This document shows positions 8,193 to 17,273 of a DNA stretch of 64,000 nt, piece after piece (within the stretch, counting starts at the first letter, position 1; each line of letters begins with the position of its first letter). The position numbers and the translations under genes are program-made. Below the pieces are notes generated by a model. That model worked only from the letters and a program-made list of their open reading frames with translations. It ran no database searches and was not told the DNA's origin. This stretch comes from UMGS75 sp963648435 (GTDB lineage: Bacteria; Bacillota_I; Bacilli_A; ML615J-28; CAG-313), in assembly GCA_963648435.1 (NCBI GenBank), contig CAVJDT010000002.1:1-64000 (forward strand), written 5' to 3'.

Positions 8193-10832
8193 ATGAATTC
8201 AAACAAAACCTATCAAGAAATTATTGATGAATTATCAACCAACCAAACTACTGGGTTATCAGAAACTGAAGTTTTAAAACGAAGAGAAAAATTTGGTTTA
8301 AATGAACTTGCATCCAAAAAGAAAACCCCTTTTATTATTAAGTTCTTCGCTCAGTTTACGGACTTTCTAGTAATTATTTTAATTATCGCAGCCCTAATGT
8401 CGGTGATTGTTGACACTAAAGCTTGGATTGAAGAAAATGGTTGGATTGAAACGGTAATTATTATTGTTGTTATTTTAATAAATGCTTTTGTCGGTACCAT
8501 ACAAGAAAATAACGCGGAAAAATCATTAGATGCCCTTAAGAAAATGAGTACACCTCAAACAAAAGTAATTAGAGATGGTAATCTTATTACAATTAATTCT
8601 AATGAACTAGTCCCTGGTGATATTTTCTATATTGAAGCTGGTGACTTTGTACCAGCTGATGCTAGAATAATTCAAGCCACTAACCTCCTTGTAGATGAAA
8701 GTGCCTTAACTGGTGAATCGGTTCCCGTTATTAAAACTAGTGATATCATTACTAAAGAAAGTCCTTCCCTTGGTGATATGGTAAATTGCGTATTTTCTTC
8801 TACTTATGTTACAAACGGAAAAGGATACGCGGTTGTAACAAGTATAGGAATGAACACCGAAATTGGTAAAATCGCCGAAGCATTAATGAATACTGATGAA
8901 CTTGAAACTCCACTTCAAAAACGACTTACTCAAATTGGTAAAGTAATTGGTATTATGTGTATTGCCATTTGTGTAGTTGTCTTTTTATTAGAGTTTACTG
9001 AAAGTTTGTTAAAAGGTGAACATGAATGGTTAAATGCTTTAAAAACAGCGACAGCGCTTGCGGTGGCAGCGATACCGGAAGGTCTTGCCACCATCGTAAC
9101 AGTCGTTCTTGCCATTGGCGTTCAAAAAATGGCAAAACAAAAAGCCATTGTTAAAAAACTACCAGCCGTAGAAACCCTTGGATGTGCTAGTGTTATTTGT
9201 TCTGATAAAACCGGAACATTAACTCAAAATAAAATGACAGTCTTAAAACTTTATCACACTAAAATTAAAGATATTGATAGCGAATTAACTTATGAAGAAT
9301 CAAAAATGCTTGAATTCTTCGCATTATGTACTGATGCTTCATATGAAATAATTGATGGAAAAGAAAAGAAAATAGGTGATCCCACAGAAATTGCACTTCT
9401 TATTGCGAAAAGCAAATACGTTAAAAATCCGGAATTTGATGGATACACAAGATGTGCCGATCTTCCCTTTGATTCTGACCGTAAACTAATGACAGTAATT
9501 TATCCATATTTTGGTAAATATATTGTAATTACAAAAGGTGCACCTGATATAATTATTAAAATATCCAAAAATCCTAAATTAACAGCTGCACTTGATGCTA
9601 ACAATCAAATGGCACAAATGGCCCTTCGGGTTCTTGGCGTTGGTTACAAAATTATTGATGAATTACCACATGACTTAACTCCTGCGGCCATTGAAAACAA
9701 TTTAGATTTTTTAGGTTTAGTTGGAATGATTGACCCCGCAAGACCTGAAGTAAAAGAAGCAATTAAGGTTGCCTCAAATGCGGGGATTAAAACCGTAATG
9801 ATAACTGGTGACCATATTTTAACCGCGAAAGCAATTGCGAAAGATTTAAATATTTTACGTGATGGTGACCTTGCCATCTCAAGTAAAGAGCTAGCAGCCT
9901 TAAGTGATGAGGAACTTTACAATAACATTGAAAAATATAGTGTTTATGCTCGTGTTGCTCCTGAAGATAAAGTTAGAATTGTTGAAACATGGCAAAAGAA
10001 AGGTAAGATTGTCGCCATGACCGGTGATGGGGTTAATGATTCCCCAGCCCTTAAGAAAGCTGATATTGGTTGTGCGATGGGAATTACTGGTACTGATGTT
10101 GCTAAAGAAGCAGCTGATATTGTTCTTGTTGATGATAATTTTAGTACCATTGTAACAGCCGTTAAAGAAGGCCGCGGAATTTATGACAACATTCGAAAAG
10201 TAGTTCATTATTTATTATCAAGTAATATTGGTGAAGTTTTAACTATTTTCCTTGCTTCCTTAATTTCCTTGATTGTTCCTTCCATTAACTTTGGTATTCC
10301 TCTTATTGCAACCCACCTTTTATGGATTAACCTAATCACGGATAGTTTACCTGCCTTTGCTCTTGGCACTGAACTTCCCGAACCTGAAATTATGAATGAA
10401 CCACCAAGAAAAAAAGACGAAAGTTTCTTCTCTAATGGATTAGGCTTAAAAATAATTTTACAAGGTATTATGGTTGGAGTACTTGCACTTGGATCTTACG
10501 CTATTGGCAATTTTATTGGTAGTGGTACCGAAGCAACCAAACATGCAATTGGCCAAACTATGGCATTTCTTACCTTATCTAGTTCACAATTATTCCATTC
10601 ATTTAATATTAAATCTCATAAAACTATTTTTAGTAAAACAACTTTTAATAATAAATTCTTAATAATATCATTTTTACTTGGTATGATTCTTCAAATTTTA
10701 ATTTGTTATACTCCTGGATTAAATTCAGCTTTTAATCTTGTGGCATTAGACCCTCTTCATTTAGTTATTGCCATAAGTCTTGGTGCAACCACAATCATAT
10801 TTAGTGAAATTGGTAAACTTGTAAAAAAATAA
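8193..10832 (+). CDS. P2A-type cation-transporting ATPase, probably Mn2+ (or Ca2+) efflux
   Basis: A complete 879-residue P-type ATPase. It shows TGES with Glu175 (actuator), DKTGTLT with phosphorylated Asp338, TGDGVND ending at Asp616, AIPEGL in M4, SNIGEV in M5 and NLITDSLP in M6. The last three match the Ca2+/Mn2+-binding positions of SERCA/PMR1-type pumps. About ten membrane segments are expected. Start choice: an ATG at 8124 opens the frame but lies inside the riboswitch, whereas ATG 8193 follows AAGGAG and begins a normal N-terminus. Control by a yybP-ykoY riboswitch strongly suggests Mn2+ detoxification, as for other bacterial pumps under this switch. Ca2+ transport cannot be excluded from the residues alone. 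Confidence 0.93.
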   Translation: MNSNKTYQEIIDELSTNQTTGLSETEVLKRREKFGLNELASKKKTPFIIKFFAQFTDFLVIILIIAALMSVIVDTKAWIEENGWIETVIIIVVILINAFVGTIQENNAEKSLDALKKMSTPQTKVIRDGNLITINSNELVPGDIFYIEAGDFVPADARIIQATNLLVDESALTGESVPVIKTSDIITKESPSLGDMVNCVFSSTYVTNGKGYAVVTSIGMNTEIGKIAEALMNTDELETPLQKRLTQIGKVIGIMCIAICVVVFLLEFTESLLKGEHEWLNALKTATALAVAAIPEGLATIVTVVLAIGVQKMAKQKAIVKKLPAVETLGCASVICSDKTGTLTQNKMTVLKLYHTKIKDIDSELTYEESKMLEFFALCTDASYEIIDGKEKKIGDPTEIALLIAKSKYVKNPEFDGYTRCADLPFDSDRKLMTVIYPYFGKYIVITKGAPDIIIKISKNPKLTAALDANNQMAQMALRVLGVGYKIIDELPHDLTPAAIENNLDFLGLVGMIDPARPEVKEAIKVASNAGIKTVMITGDHILTAKAIAKDLNILRDGDLAISSKELAALSDEELYNNIEKYSVYARVAPEDKVRIVETWQKKGKIVAMTGDGVNDSPALKKADIGCAMGITGTDVAKEAADIVLVDDNFSTIVTAVKEGRGIYDNIRKVVHYLLSSNIGEVLTIFLASLISLIVPSINFGIPLIATHLLWINLITDSLPAFALGTELPEPEIMNEPPRKKDESFFSNGLGLKIILQGIMVGVLALGSYAIGNFIGSGTEATKHAIGQTMAFLTLSSSQLFHSFNIKSHKTIFSKTTFNNKFLIISFLLGMILQILICYTPGLNSAFNLVALDPLHLVIAISLGATTIIFSEIGKLVKK

Positions 10833-10840
10833 ATAACAAA

Positions 10841-10890
10841 AAAAGCGATAGTTAGATAAACAAAAGTTTGTCTATTATCGCTTTTATTTT
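10841..10890. terminator. Bidirectional terminator
   Basis: GCGATA...TATCGC forms a long, imperfect stem with loop AAAA. A-rich and T-rich flanks give U tracts on both strands. It separates the ATPase gene from the convergent endonuclease gene. Confidence 0.75.
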
Positions 10891-12226
10891 ATCCCCAAAT
10901 TGCATCGACAAATTCCGGATAATCAATAAATGGATTACGATTACCTTGAATAGTATAAATGTAATCATTACGATGTTGTTCATGAGGACTTACGGGATCT
11001 AGTTTATTCCATGCAATTAATAATTCTAACGACTCCGCAATACTTGTAAATGAGTAATTATCAGATTGACTATACCGAGTCATTAAATAAAAAATAATTC
11101 TTGCAACATCACCCTTATATTCATCTTTAGGAGTATAGTAAGATGAACCTGTACCAAATTTTTTATTACCTCTACTACTATTAACACTTGGATCACAAGG
11201 TCTAATGTGGTGAAGGTCGGCACCAGCCCCTGATGTTTTAAACCAACCTAAGCTTTGAGCCCAAACATGTTCACGGTTCCAAATATCCATATTATTCGTT
11301 TTCTTAATTGATTCAGCCGTATAAAACAATAACATATTACTTGAATTATTTGGGTCTTGATCCGCATTTTGTAAATATGTTTTACAATCTGCATATGATG
11401 TAATCTTCTTATGCGTACTAGTTATAAGGGTTCTTAAGCCTTTTTTAAGGGCCGCACCTGTTAATCCTTCTACCGATTTATAGTATTCGCTTAATTCAGC
11501 TGGTAATGTACCACCATCACCTTGACCTGCCTTAACAGTGAAATTAACCGGACTCGTAAAAGCAGAATCTAAATATTTAGTGCCATCACCCTTAGCCATC
11601 ACTGTAACATTATACACACCTTCATTAAATGTGGAAATATCAAATGTTTTAGTAATGGTTGCACTATCAAGGTCACCAAAAGAAACTTCCTTATTGCTAG
11701 AATTCTTGATAACAACTTTATAGCCAGATGCATTACTAACTTTATTAAATTTAACGGTTAGAGTTGATTCTTTTAAAGTCGCAGTTAAGGAAGTTGGTGC
11801 TGCTAATTTGACAGGTTCTTCTTTAGTACCACTTACTACTTGAAAACTAACTTTTCCTGAAGTTACCGAGTTATAAGTAGTAATACCATCACCTAAGGCT
11901 TGAACGGTTGTATAATATATTCCATTGCTAAATTGTTCTTGTTCATAACATATCGAATTATCTTCAGCACTTATGTTTGCTTTTGTAAGCATATCATTAT
12001 GGACATCATATAATTTTACACAATAACCAGTTGCTTTATCTACTTGTTCAAAACTTATATAAATCATCGTTTCTGTTACTTCTACTTGCAAATTAGTAGG
12101 AGCTTTTAGATTAATAACTGTATTTATTTTACTTTTATCATCATTTTCAGTATTTACACAACTAGTAAAACCAAAAATTAATGTTAGTAATACTACAAAA
12201 AATAAAGTTCTAATTTTTTTGCACAT
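10889..12226 (-). CDS. Endonuclease I-family nuclease, lipoprotein with two fibronectin-like domains
   Basis: A lipoprotein signal ends at Cys23 (GFTSC). Two similar beta-sandwich domains of about 90 residues follow. They share the starts LKAPTNLQVEV and LAAPTSLTATL and a later A-TGY/A-SGY strand, like fibronectin III. The C-terminal half is Endonuclease_1 (EndA/NucM): NREHVWAQS, ADLHHIRP, N-SRGNKKFG, GDVARIIFYLMTRY and HRNDYIYTIQGNRNPFIDYPE, including the conserved His and Asn of the active site. It should cut DNA at the cell surface for defence or nucleotide scavenging. ATG 12226 is chosen because GAGGT lies eight bases before it. The upstream ATG 12250 has no such site and overlaps TATAAT-like sequence. 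Confidence 0.88.
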   Translation of the reverse strand: MCKKIRTLFFVVLLTLIFGFTSCVNTENDDKSKINTVINLKAPTNLQVEVTETMIYISFEQVDKATGYCVKLYDVHNDMLTKANISAEDNSICYEQEQFSNGIYYTTVQALGDGITTYNSVTSGKVSFQVVSGTKEEPVKLAAPTSLTATLKESTLTVKFNKVSNASGYKVVIKNSSNKEVSFGDLDSATITKTFDISTFNEGVYNVTVMAKGDGTKYLDSAFTSPVNFTVKAGQGDGGTLPAELSEYYKSVEGLTGAALKKGLRTLITSTHKKITSYADCKTYLQNADQDPNNSSNMLLFYTAESIKKTNNMDIWNREHVWAQSLGWFKTSGAGADLHHIRPCDPSVNSSRGNKKFGTGSSYYTPKDEYKGDVARIIFYLMTRYSQSDNYSFTSIAESLELLIAWNKLDPVSPHEQHRNDYIYTIQGNRNPFIDYPEFVDAIWG

Positions 12227-12281
12227 TTTTTCATACCTCAATTCAAACATAAATTATACTATTTTTTATCATTTCTCGCAA

Positions 12282-13136
12282 TTAATATACAAATTTATTC
12301 ATTTCTTGAGGAATTTTTGACGAAATTGTTATTGATTCATTAGAAGAAGGATAATTAAAAGTAACTTTACTACAGTGTAACATTAATCTAGGAGCTTTAA
12401 TTTTACTGCCATACTTTACATCTCCTACTAATGGATGATTAATATAGGCCATATGAACTCTAATTTGATGCGTTCTGCCGGTTTCAATTAATACTTTAAT
12501 TAATGACTTATTCTTGCCATAATGGATGGTTTCATATTTAGTAATAGCGGGTTTACCATTTTTTGATACTACCATTGTGTTATTTAAATGCCTATTACTG
12601 CCAATTGGTTGATTAATAATTCCACTTGGATCAGTTTTTCCTTCAACTATTGCTAAATACTCTTTAGTTACTTTTTTTTCTTCAAATAGTGAAGAAACAT
12701 AAGCAAGCGTAATCATATCTTTACAATAAACTAAACAACCAGTTGTTTCCTTGTCAAGACGATGAGCAGGATAAGCCATGGTCGTTTCACCTTTGTCAAG
12801 TAAATAACTATTTACCATATCAGTTAGTGTTATTTGCGTAGTATCATCATAAATTATACAACCATATGGTTTATTCACAACGATTAGATAATTATCCTCA
12901 TATAATATTTCTAAATCATACTTACATTTTTTGACAATCATATCTGAATAGTTAGATAAATCAATATAAAGATAATCTCCATCTTTTAAAACACTAGTCC
13001 TTGTTAAGATTGTTTCCTTACGATAACACAAATTATTGTCAATTAAATAATTGATTTTATTTTTTGCGACCTTCATTTTTTTGAACCAATCAAGTAAGGT
13101 TGTTTCTTTACTAATTTGAATTGAATAATATTCCAT
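12282..13136 (-). CDS. RluA-family RNA pseudouridine synthase
   Basis: This cytoplasmic enzyme isomerises uridine in rRNA or tRNA. The first about 70 residues are S4-like (KVAKNKINYLI). The catalytic domain has YEDNYLIVVNKPYG, HRLDKETTGCLVY with the catalytic Asp, KEYLAIVEG, and TGRTHQIRVHMAYINHPLVGD-YG. Length (284) is normal. The start is ATG 13136, preceded by GAGGTG five bases upstream; the longer frame needs a TTG inside that site. The SpoIIIAH-like gene upstream ends in a strong terminator whose U tract stops seven bases before this start region, so expression depends on readthrough or an internal promoter. RluD-type specificity for 23S rRNA is possible but not decided. Confidence 0.9.
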   Translation of the reverse strand: MEYYSIQISKETTLLDWFKKMKVAKNKINYLIDNNLCYRKETILTRTSVLKDGDYLYIDLSNYSDMIVKKCKYDLEILYEDNYLIVVNKPYGCIIYDDTTQITLTDMVNSYLLDKGETTMAYPAHRLDKETTGCLVYCKDMITLAYVSSLFEEKKVTKEYLAIVEGKTDPSGIINQPIGSNRHLNNTMVVSKNGKPAITKYETIHYGKNKSLIKVLIETGRTHQIRVHMAYINHPLVGDVKYGSKIKAPRLMLHCSKVTFNYPSSNESITISSKIPQEMNKFVY

Positions 13137-13146
13137 TTTACACCTC

Positions 13147-13170
13147 AAAAAAATGGGGCATCATACCCCA
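13147..13170 (-). terminator. Strong hairpin terminator just ahead of the pseudouridine synthase ribosome binding site
   Basis: On the minus strand TGGGG TATGATG CCCCA is followed by seven T. It begins right after the stop of the SpoIIIAH-like gene. The next gene's GAGGTG follows the T tract immediately, so it acts as an end or an attenuating polarity element. Confidence 0.8.
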
Positions 13171-13677
13171 TTAGTTTATACTTAGTTCTTCAATGGTTTT
13201 GAAGTTAACAACTAAATTATCAATATTTTCAAAACTTTCTTGAGCTTGTTGAATAATTTCTAAGGCTGCTAATGCATCTTCCTTTTCACTAATAACAATT
13301 ATTTCAACGCTATCATCTGTTGCATGAACAAATGCATCGGTATATCCCATATTGATAATATCACCTTCAAGCATTACTTCTTTTTCCGTACAATTAGAAA
13401 GCGATTTTTTTTGCACAAAGGCTAGTTCTTTTTCCATTAATGAAGAATCTGCACTTGCGATAATTGCATCAAGTGCTACGACACTGGCATTACGTTCTTC
13501 CGTTACGGCTGCTCGCATATTTTGAATGGATTCAAGTCGTGATGAAGCCACTACCGTTATCGTATTATCATCTTTTTGTTTAGCATCTTGTTTCACCGAA
13601 AGTGGTGATTTAATATACCAAACTGCTAACATTACAACTAATGTTAAAAAAATTAATGCTATTTGATTTTTCTTCAT
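13171..13677 (-). CDS. spoIIIAH: SpoIIIAH-like membrane protein
   Basis: The protein has 168 residues: one N-terminal membrane anchor (about 4-23), then an Asp/Lys-rich linker and an extracytoplasmic alpha/beta domain. That domain holds repeated-ring-building-like sequence (SRLESIQNMRAAVTEERNASVVALDAIIAS...EKELAFVQKKSLSNCTEKEVMLEGDIINMGYTDAFV split across residues about 50-125). This matches SpoIIIAH, the mother-cell channel subunit facing SpoIIQ in endospore formers. No other spoIIIA genes are adjacent; the neighbours are a large membrane protein and an RNA-modifying enzyme. It could be a remnant or repurposed protein in a lineage that may not sporulate. Start: ATG 13677 with GGGGGAT upstream; the longer frame begins with a weak GTG. 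Confidence 0.75.
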   Translation of the reverse strand: MKKNQIALIFLTLVVMLAVWYIKSPLSVKQDAKQKDDNTITVVASSRLESIQNMRAAVTEERNASVVALDAIIASADSSLMEKELAFVQKKSLSNCTEKEVMLEGDIINMGYTDAFVHATDDSVEIIVISEKEDALAALEIIQQAQESFENIDNLVVNFKTIEELSIN

Positions 13678-13736
13678 ATTTATCCCCCTATATATCACTA
13701 AATAATATGTAGGTAGGAATTTAAATATTCCAAATT

Positions 13737-15515
13737 TTAACCAATTTTTGATGTATTTGAAGATTCGTTAATTTTCTTAAATTCAAGCTTTTCTATAGCT
13801 GGTTTGGGATTATCGTTGTTTGTTTCATCATTATTATATTGGGGATCAGTATTAATTCTAAAAGTAACAAAGATAAAATACCAGGCTTGAACAAGCATTA
13901 AATATAGGGCAAACTTGTCAAAAGGTAGGAAGAACCCAACTATAAAGGCAAGTAAACCTGTTTCCGCATAACAAATAGCACCAATGGCATAATACTCTCT
14001 AATTTTTTTCATAAATAGTTTTTTAGACATTAACCACACTATCAATACTAAAATTAAAGGGAAAATTACGAAAATACCAAAGGAAATAATACCATAAATA
14101 AGTTCATAGTTGGCTGCATCAACTGATATCATCGCATCACAAACAATTTGTAAATAGTTATTTAACCCTTTACGAAGTAAAGTATTACTATCTTCAAATC
14201 CCGTAGTTAGTAAATCGCGGTATTGATAACTTCTACTATGGGTACTGTATACCGCATCTTCTAAATTTTCCTTATGACGATCAACTGGTTTAATCGCATC
14301 TACTTCTTTATTAGTAAGAATTGTTTTACCATAAAATTCATCATAATTTAAGACATCATCACCATTTACTTCTTTTGTCCATAATCTTGTATCTAATTCA
14401 CCATAAGTATTAAGCTTAATTTCACTAGCATCATTTGGTAAATAATATTTATAATTTCCTGCAGTAGTTTTTTCAAAAATACTACTACCATTATAATCAA
14501 GGCTAGCAAAGTTACCATCTACGAGTTTTTGACATAAATTATAGACGAAGAAAAACCGTCTTGAAGTATATACACATAAAATATATGTAGTTTTATCAGT
14601 ACGACTTTGTTTCATGTAACCTTCATAATCAAAATAAGTAAATTTTTTGTGGTCATTGTCTATATCCATATTTACATCGATGACAACAGTTAAATCAACA
14701 AAACCTTCAAGATTATCCTTTAAAATACAGTGGTAAATGCCTTGAGTAGCAAAAAAAGTTGTTGTATATTCATCAAAAGTTTTAACACTTGTATCAGTTA
14801 CGTTATCTACATTTTTAACGGTAATGTTAATTTCAAGTAGTTCATTCATTGTATTTACAAATTTAACTTTATCAATATTATTTATTCTTTGAAGAAAACT
14901 AAGGGCACCTGCGAATTTATCTACCTTGATATCACCATTTTGTTCAAAACGATCAGTTTTACTAAATTTAGTAAAAAGATCATTAACAAACGCTTTAGTT
15001 TCATCTTCTTTTGGCAAATCAAGAGTTGAATCTAAATTTGTAACATAATATACTTCATCTTTACCAAAAATATAAAATATCTCTGTTTTAGTACTATCCT
15101 TTATACTTTTATAATATTTTAGTAAAATATTTTCATTAATAGAAGTTTGAGAAAAAGTATCATCATAAGCAAATTTAACACTAGTGATTTTTTCATCAAA
15201 GGTTTCAGCACAAATCTCTTTCGTTATTTTGGGGGCTTTTGCCTCATCTGCAGTAATATTTTTATCATCAGAAAATGATATTATTTGCATATTTTTTGCA
15301 AAATTAATACCATCATTATCTTTTAACGATTCCGCATATTCGGTACGTTCCATTTCTCTTGCGACAAAGTTTTCAGACATGATAAACTGTGAGCCAATTG
15401 CAAGAAACATCCCAATCAAATAGATGAATAACGCTAAAATGCTATGCATATTGCGATATTTCACCATTCGTCGGGGAAGGATTATTGATAATAAAAAGTT
15501 TTTTGTTTTTTTCAT
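13737..15515 (-). CDS. Large membrane protein with a long extracytoplasmic loop, family not recognised (DUF1189-like topology)
   Basis: The 592-residue protein has one membrane segment near the N-terminus (about 24-46), preceded by LPRRMVKYR. A large extracytoplasmic region of about 420 residues is rich in Asp, Lys and Thr. Three more segments lie near the C-terminus (about 470-495, 512-530, 535-556), followed by a charged tail. A short N-terminal segment, a big loop and a C-terminal helical bundle with a basic start recall the DUF1189 (MalA-like) group. The similarity is weak and I do not assign it. It follows the GAF protein gene by 29 bases in the apt-relA-dtd run, with AAAGGA before the ATG. 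Function unknown. Confidence 0.65.
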   Translation of the reverse strand: MKKTKNFLLSIILPRRMVKYRNMHSILALFIYLIGMFLAIGSQFIMSENFVAREMERTEYAESLKDNDGINFAKNMQIISFSDDKNITADEAKAPKITKEICAETFDEKITSVKFAYDDTFSQTSINENILLKYYKSIKDSTKTEIFYIFGKDEVYYVTNLDSTLDLPKEDETKAFVNDLFTKFSKTDRFEQNGDIKVDKFAGALSFLQRINNIDKVKFVNTMNELLEINITVKNVDNVTDTSVKTFDEYTTTFFATQGIYHCILKDNLEGFVDLTVVIDVNMDIDNDHKKFTYFDYEGYMKQSRTDKTTYILCVYTSRRFFFVYNLCQKLVDGNFASLDYNGSSIFEKTTAGNYKYYLPNDASEIKLNTYGELDTRLWTKEVNGDDVLNYDEFYGKTILTNKEVDAIKPVDRHKENLEDAVYSTHSRSYQYRDLLTTGFEDSNTLLRKGLNNYLQIVCDAMISVDAANYELIYGIISFGIFVIFPLILVLIVWLMSKKLFMKKIREYYAIGAICYAETGLLAFIVGFFLPFDKFALYLMLVQAWYFIFVTFRINTDPQYNNDETNNDNPKPAIEKLEFKKINESSNTSKIG

Positions 15516-15544
15516 GTTTGTTCCTTTCCTTGGTTATACCCATC

Positions 15545-17272
15545 TTACTTTTTAGGTTTTACATAATAACAATTAAAATGTACATAATCAGTATCATGAT
15601 TAGGATTAAAATTTTCAAATATTAAATATTTATATTGTTTGATGGCATAATCAAAAATAACTTGAGGAAGTCCAACCTCTTGGTTTCTAATTTGTTCATA
15701 CTCATTATTTTGAATGTATAAGCCATCAAATAATGGTAAAGCATTCATGTAATAATAGTTTAAGTATACACTACTATCACATGACATCATTAAATTTAAT
15801 TTCTTATATTTGGAAATTAACTTTAAAAATTCATTTGGGTCTAAACCATCTCTAACAATTACATTTATCCATAAATTATTATTTAAAAGAATCTTTTTGA
15901 CATCTTCATAGATCTTTCTTTTCCTTAATAATGATGTGGGAATCGTAATCATTATTTTTTCTTCTTGCATTTTGGCCATGTTAACTAATGATTTTTCTAT
16001 GACTTTTTCATAAGAAATAAAATGACTATCTCGATATTCAAGTCTAAGCGGTAACATGGACATTTTTACAAGCACATGATTATCAAGTGAACTAACAATT
16101 TCGTAACTTAATTTATTTTCTTTAAATTTATCATCATATGAAAGTTTTTCCATATTCTTTTGTTTTAACCAAGCAATATAATTTGCCTCAACATATGCTT
16201 CTGGTTGCACATCATATAAGTATTTGCTTAGTTCAATTAAATTCATTTTATTTGTAACTTCCTTATTTGTGGTAAGAACTATAACGTAATTATCTTTTAA
16301 ATATGTTTTTATTTGTTCTTCTTGTTTTGAGGTAATTACTTGATCAAGTAGCATAATAAAGGTTTCATCATTAAACTCATATACTTTATAATTCGTTATA
16401 TCTAGTTTAATCATTAACAATTGTAAATCTTTAATTATTACATCAGGACTAGTAAATAAATTTTTTCGAACAAATATATAAGAAAAAGAATTTTCAAAAT
16501 GATGATTATTAAGATTTTGTAGGGCTAATAATTCTATTTTGTTCTCATTTGTTGGTTTAAACTTATCACATTCCATATAATAAATGGCAATATCATCATA
16601 AACTAGTTTATTAAAACCAATTTCATTAATCATTTTTTGAATCATTTTTTCAAGTTTTAAGTCAGATTGATAAATTATGCTATTTTTAACTCTTAATTGC
16701 TTTTTCGCAAATTCATTTAAATAGGTTTGTTTACCGGTTCTAGCAATTAAGATAAAATCAGTTTTTTTAGTAAGTTTATTATAAATGCTAGCTTCAAATT
16801 CTTTGATTTCATCATCATCTAAATTCTTAAGTAACTTTAATAATTCATTATTTGTGAACTTAAGATAACCATTATCACTTTTAAAATACGTAATAACAGC
16901 ACCAATCACATTTTCATTTTCAATAATAGGAGTAACTAATAAAGAATTAAAATCTTGATTACTTAAGTCCTTTAGATAAAATGGATCTTTAAGTTCAAAA
17001 TTAAGTTCACTCTTTCTAAACTTTATTTCCTCTTTAAGTTCAAAAGCCATCATTAATAAATTATCTGTTAAATCATTAAATGATATTTTTTTTTCATAAA
17101 TCCGTGGTTCTTTAATGTGATAAATCGATATTTCTTCTTCACTTTTAGCAAGTTTAATTAAATTATCACCATAATTATGACCAAGTGAACAAATGGTCAT
17201 TTGATAATATTCAGCTTTTGCAAGGTCTAGATGCTTGGTTGTGAGAAATTCTAAAATTATATTACGATACAT
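15545..17272 (-). CDS. GAF-domain protein with degenerate GGDEF- and EAL-like regions
   Basis: A 575-residue cytoplasmic protein. Residues about 1-150 look like a GAF sensor (LLVTPIIENENVIGAVITYFKS). Residues about 255-355 have the spacing of a GGDEF domain (FSYIFVRKN...VIIKDLQLLMIKL...YKVYEFNDETFIMLL) without a GGDEF signature. Residues about 385-570 resemble an EAL fold (PLRLEYRDSHFISYEKVIEKS, IMITIPTSLL, GLYIQNN, KYLIFENFN) but lack the EAL motif and the metal-binding acids. If these assignments are right, it neither makes nor breaks c-di-GMP and may sense a ligand or bind a partner. It starts one base after dtd, behind GGAGA, so it is translated with relA-dtd and may link to stringent or stress signalling. 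Domain calls rest on pattern only. Confidence 0.55.
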   Translation of the reverse strand: MYRNIILEFLTTKHLDLAKAEYYQMTICSLGHNYGDNLIKLAKSEEEISIYHIKEPRIYEKKISFNDLTDNLLMMAFELKEEIKFRKSELNFELKDPFYLKDLSNQDFNSLLVTPIIENENVIGAVITYFKSDNGYLKFTNNELLKLLKNLDDDEIKEFEASIYNKLTKKTDFILIARTGKQTYLNEFAKKQLRVKNSIIYQSDLKLEKMIQKMINEIGFNKLVYDDIAIYYMECDKFKPTNENKIELLALQNLNNHHFENSFSYIFVRKNLFTSPDVIIKDLQLLMIKLDITNYKVYEFNDETFIMLLDQVITSKQEEQIKTYLKDNYVIVLTTNKEVTNKMNLIELSKYLYDVQPEAYVEANYIAWLKQKNMEKLSYDDKFKENKLSYEIVSSLDNHVLVKMSMLPLRLEYRDSHFISYEKVIEKSLVNMAKMQEEKIMITIPTSLLRKRKIYEDVKKILLNNNLWINVIVRDGLDPNEFLKLISKYKKLNLMMSCDSSVYLNYYYMNALPLFDGLYIQNNEYEQIRNQEVGLPQVIFDYAIKQYKYLIFENFNPNHDTDYVHFNCYYVKPKK

Positions 17273-17273
17273 T

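Noticed and set aside
9900..10208. Minus-strand open frame of 102 codons inside the ATPase gene
   Set aside because: It is the shadow of a well-supported ATPase with all catalytic motifs and has no ribosome binding site.
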